NCBI GenBank assembly: GCA_020054865.1
Contig: JAIHAR010000019.1
Span: forward strand, 1-38,742
DNA: 38,742 nucleotides
Direction of reading: 5' to 3'
DNA from: Deferribacteraceae bacterium
GTDB taxonomy: Bacteria > Chrysiogenota > Deferribacteres > Deferribacterales > Deferrivibrionaceae
Shown piece by piece: positions 37,448 through 38,742 of this stretch; the stretch's first letter is position 1; the number at the start of each line of letters is the position of its first letter. The notes under the pieces were generated by a model, which saw only the letters and a program-made list of their open reading frames with translations, was not told the DNA's origin and did not search any database. A program made the position numbers and the translations under genes.

Positions 37448-37879
37448 ATGAAAATACTACAGATTTCTGTATTTATCGAAAACCAATCAGGAAGGCTTTA
37501 CGAAGTAACAAACCTCCTGGGGGAAAACAACATTAATATAAGGGCACTTTCACTGGCTGACACTTCAGACTTCGGTATATTAAGGCTTATTGTCAACGAC
37601 CCTCAAAAAGCACACACTCTACTTAAGGAAAATGGCTTTACGGTGGGCAGAACAGAAGTCATTGCCGTAGAAGTTCCGGACAAACCGGGGGGACTTGCAA
37701 GCGTTTTGAAGGTATTGAATGAAAATAACATAAATGTTGAATATATGTACGCATTTGTAGAAATGAGCGGAGACTGCGCAGTAATGATTTTCAGATTTGA
37801 TGAAACGGACAAAGCCTTGGAAGTATTATCAAAAAATAACATAGTCACCATAGAAGGTGCAAAAATTTACGGGATATAA
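37448..37879 (+). CDS. Tandem ACT-domain protein
   Basis: The 143-residue protein carries two ACT domains (about 1-70: [20 protein letters not shown]; about 72-143: [20 protein letters not shown]). ACT pairs bind amino acids and regulate enzymes. I choose the ATG at 37448 because AGGAGG ends 6 nt before it; the in-frame ATG at 37442 touches the Shine-Dalgarno. Its place behind a phenylacetate-CoA ligase gene is common in archaea and bacteria and suggests amino acid sensing for this pathway. No catalytic domain is fused. Confidence 0.9.
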   Translation: MKILQISVFIENQSGRLYEVTNLLGENNINIRALSLADTSDFGILRLIVNDPQKAHTLLKENGFTVGRTEVIAVEVPDKPGGLASVLKVLNENNINVEYMYAFVEMSGDCAVMIFRFDETDKALEVLSKNNIVTIEGAKIYGI

Positions 37880-37881
37880 CT

Positions 37882-38742
37882 ATGAAAAAATTAATAATTC
37901 TTCTCATTCTCGGCCTTTATACATCAGCATTTGCCGAAATCAAACTCGGTGCGCTTTTTGCAGTTACCGGTCCTGCATCATTTTTGGGGCTTCCCGAACA
38001 GCAAACCCTTGAAATGCTTGTGGAGGAAGTTAATGCAAAAGGCGGGATAAACGGCGAAAAGATAAAGTTAATCGTCTACGACACAAAAGGGGATGATCAG
38101 GAAGCAAGAAAAAAATTTTTAAGGCTTGTCAAAAAAGATAAGGTGGCAGCAGTCATTGGGCCTACAAGAAGTGGAGCGGCATTGGCGATAAAAGACTTGG
38201 CCATATCAGAAAAAATACCTGTTTTAAGCTGTGCGGCAAGCATACGAATAGTAGAACCTATGTCAAAATATATGTTTAAGGTAGCACCATCAGACACACA
38301 TGCCGTTGAAAAAATTTACGAATTTCTCAAAGAAAAAAGTAAAGGCAAAATTGCTATAATTTCTGCCCAAAACGGTTTTGGTGACTCTGGAAAGGCTGCA
38401 CTCGAGCAACTTGCCGGAATGTACAACATTGAGATAGTTGCCAATGAAAAGTTCCGTGACACAGATAAAGACATGACATCACAACTTAGCAAAATAGCTT
38501 CAAACAACCCAGATGCAACTATTGTTTGGGGGGTTGGGCCAGCCCCTGCAATTGTGGCAAAAAATTTCAGGCAGCTAAATATGAAAGGGATGCTTATCAT
38601 GAGTCATGGAGTAGCCTCAAAGAAATTTATAGAGCTTGCAGGCGATGCTGCTGAAGGGATAATCCTGCCGGCTGGAAGGCTTCTTATTGCAGACAAACTT
38701 CCTGAAAATGACAAATTCAAATCACTTTTGATGGATTATAAA
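37882..38742 (+). CDS. Branched-chain amino acid ABC transporter substrate-binding protein, 5' part (cut by window edge)
   Basis: A signal peptide (MKKLIILLILGLYTSAFA) is followed by IKLGALFAVTGPASFLG, LVEEVNAKGGINGEKIKLIVYD and VAAVIGPTRSGAALAI, the pattern of type I periplasmic binding proteins of the LivJ family. The 287 visible codons have no stop. These proteins deliver leucine-type or aromatic compounds to a Liv ABC importer, expected beyond the right edge. Two bases separate it from the ACT gene, so it is in the same operon as the CoA ligase, pointing to uptake of the amino acid or aromatic acid that the ligase uses. Confidence 0.92.
   Translation, partial: MKKLIILLILGLYTSAFAEIKLGALFAVTGPASFLGLPEQQTLEMLVEEVNAKGGINGEKIKLIVYDTKGDDQEARKKFLRLVKKDKVAAVIGPTRSGAALAIKDLAISEKIPVLSCAASIRIVEPMSKYMFKVAPSDTHAVEKIYEFLKEKSKGKIAIISAQNGFGDSGKAALEQLAGMYNIEIVANEKFRDTDKDMTSQLSKIASNNPDATIVWGVGPAPAIVAKNFRQLNMKGMLIMSHGVASKKFIELAGDAAEGIILPAGRLLIADKLPENDKFKSLLMDYK

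Overview
The window is a gene-dense, AT-rich stretch (roughly 37% GC by eye) of a bacterial chromosome. It holds 37 protein-coding genes, two of them cut by the window ends. I see no rRNA, tRNA, CRISPR array, insertion sequence or prophage. The organism is a diderm (Gram-negative type). It has heptose genes for LPS core (gmhA, rfaE2), SurA-type periplasmic chaperones, queA-tgt-yajC-secDF, and an MglA/MglB pair. This mix, together with the dprA-smg-topA-trmFO-xerC order and the low GC, fits Deferribacteres (Flexistipes/Deferribacter-like). The lineage is an inference from gene content, not a database result.

Region 1 (1-10367, minus strand) is a long co-directional run. In transcription order it reads argB, pcm, an RpoS-like sigma factor, an M24 aminopeptidase, an M20D amidohydrolase, dprA, smg (DUF494), topA, trmFO and xerC, which runs off the left edge. 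Many junctions overlap by one or a few bases (ATGA, TAATG), which suggests translational coupling. The run combines arginine synthesis, protein repair, stationary-phase type transcription control, peptide turnover and DNA/tRNA maintenance.

Region 2 (10490-21052, plus strand) starts divergently from argB. It begins with a 571-residue protein that looks like a PEP-synthase/rifampicin-phosphotransferase relative. It lacks most of the ATP-grasp domain and has Tyr where the catalytic His is expected. Next come an ADP-ribosylglycohydrolase, a PIN-PhoH ATPase, gmhA, rfaE2, mfd, a parvulin lipoprotein, a SurA-like parvulin and an RqcP/Hsp15-like S4 protein, then a weak hairpin terminator. A single-gene unit, a FmdB-type zinc ribbon protein, follows and ends in a strong bidirectional terminator.

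Region 3 (21437-28711, minus strand) is an information-processing operon: dnaX, ybaB, recR, mglB, mglA, rng (RNase G), rlmE, larB and a DnaQ-like exonuclease. It has a good sigma70-type promoter before dnaX and probably an internal one before mglB. dnaX carries an A9 run where slippage either way meets a stop within a few codons, as expected for a Thermus-like gamma/tau arrangement.

Region 4 (28746-36009, minus strand) reads cupin, ndk, thrC, queA, tgt, yajC, secD and secF, and closes with a textbook terminator.

Region 5 (36069-38742, plus strand) diverges from the cupin gene. It carries a phenylacetate-CoA ligase-like enzyme, a tandem ACT-domain protein and the start of a branched-chain amino acid (LivJ-type) binding protein, a likely aromatic or branched amino acid catabolism and uptake module. 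No gene-free stretch exceeds 300 bases. The most unusual items are the PEP-synthase-like pseudoenzyme with its DraG/PhoH partners and the dnaX slippage site.
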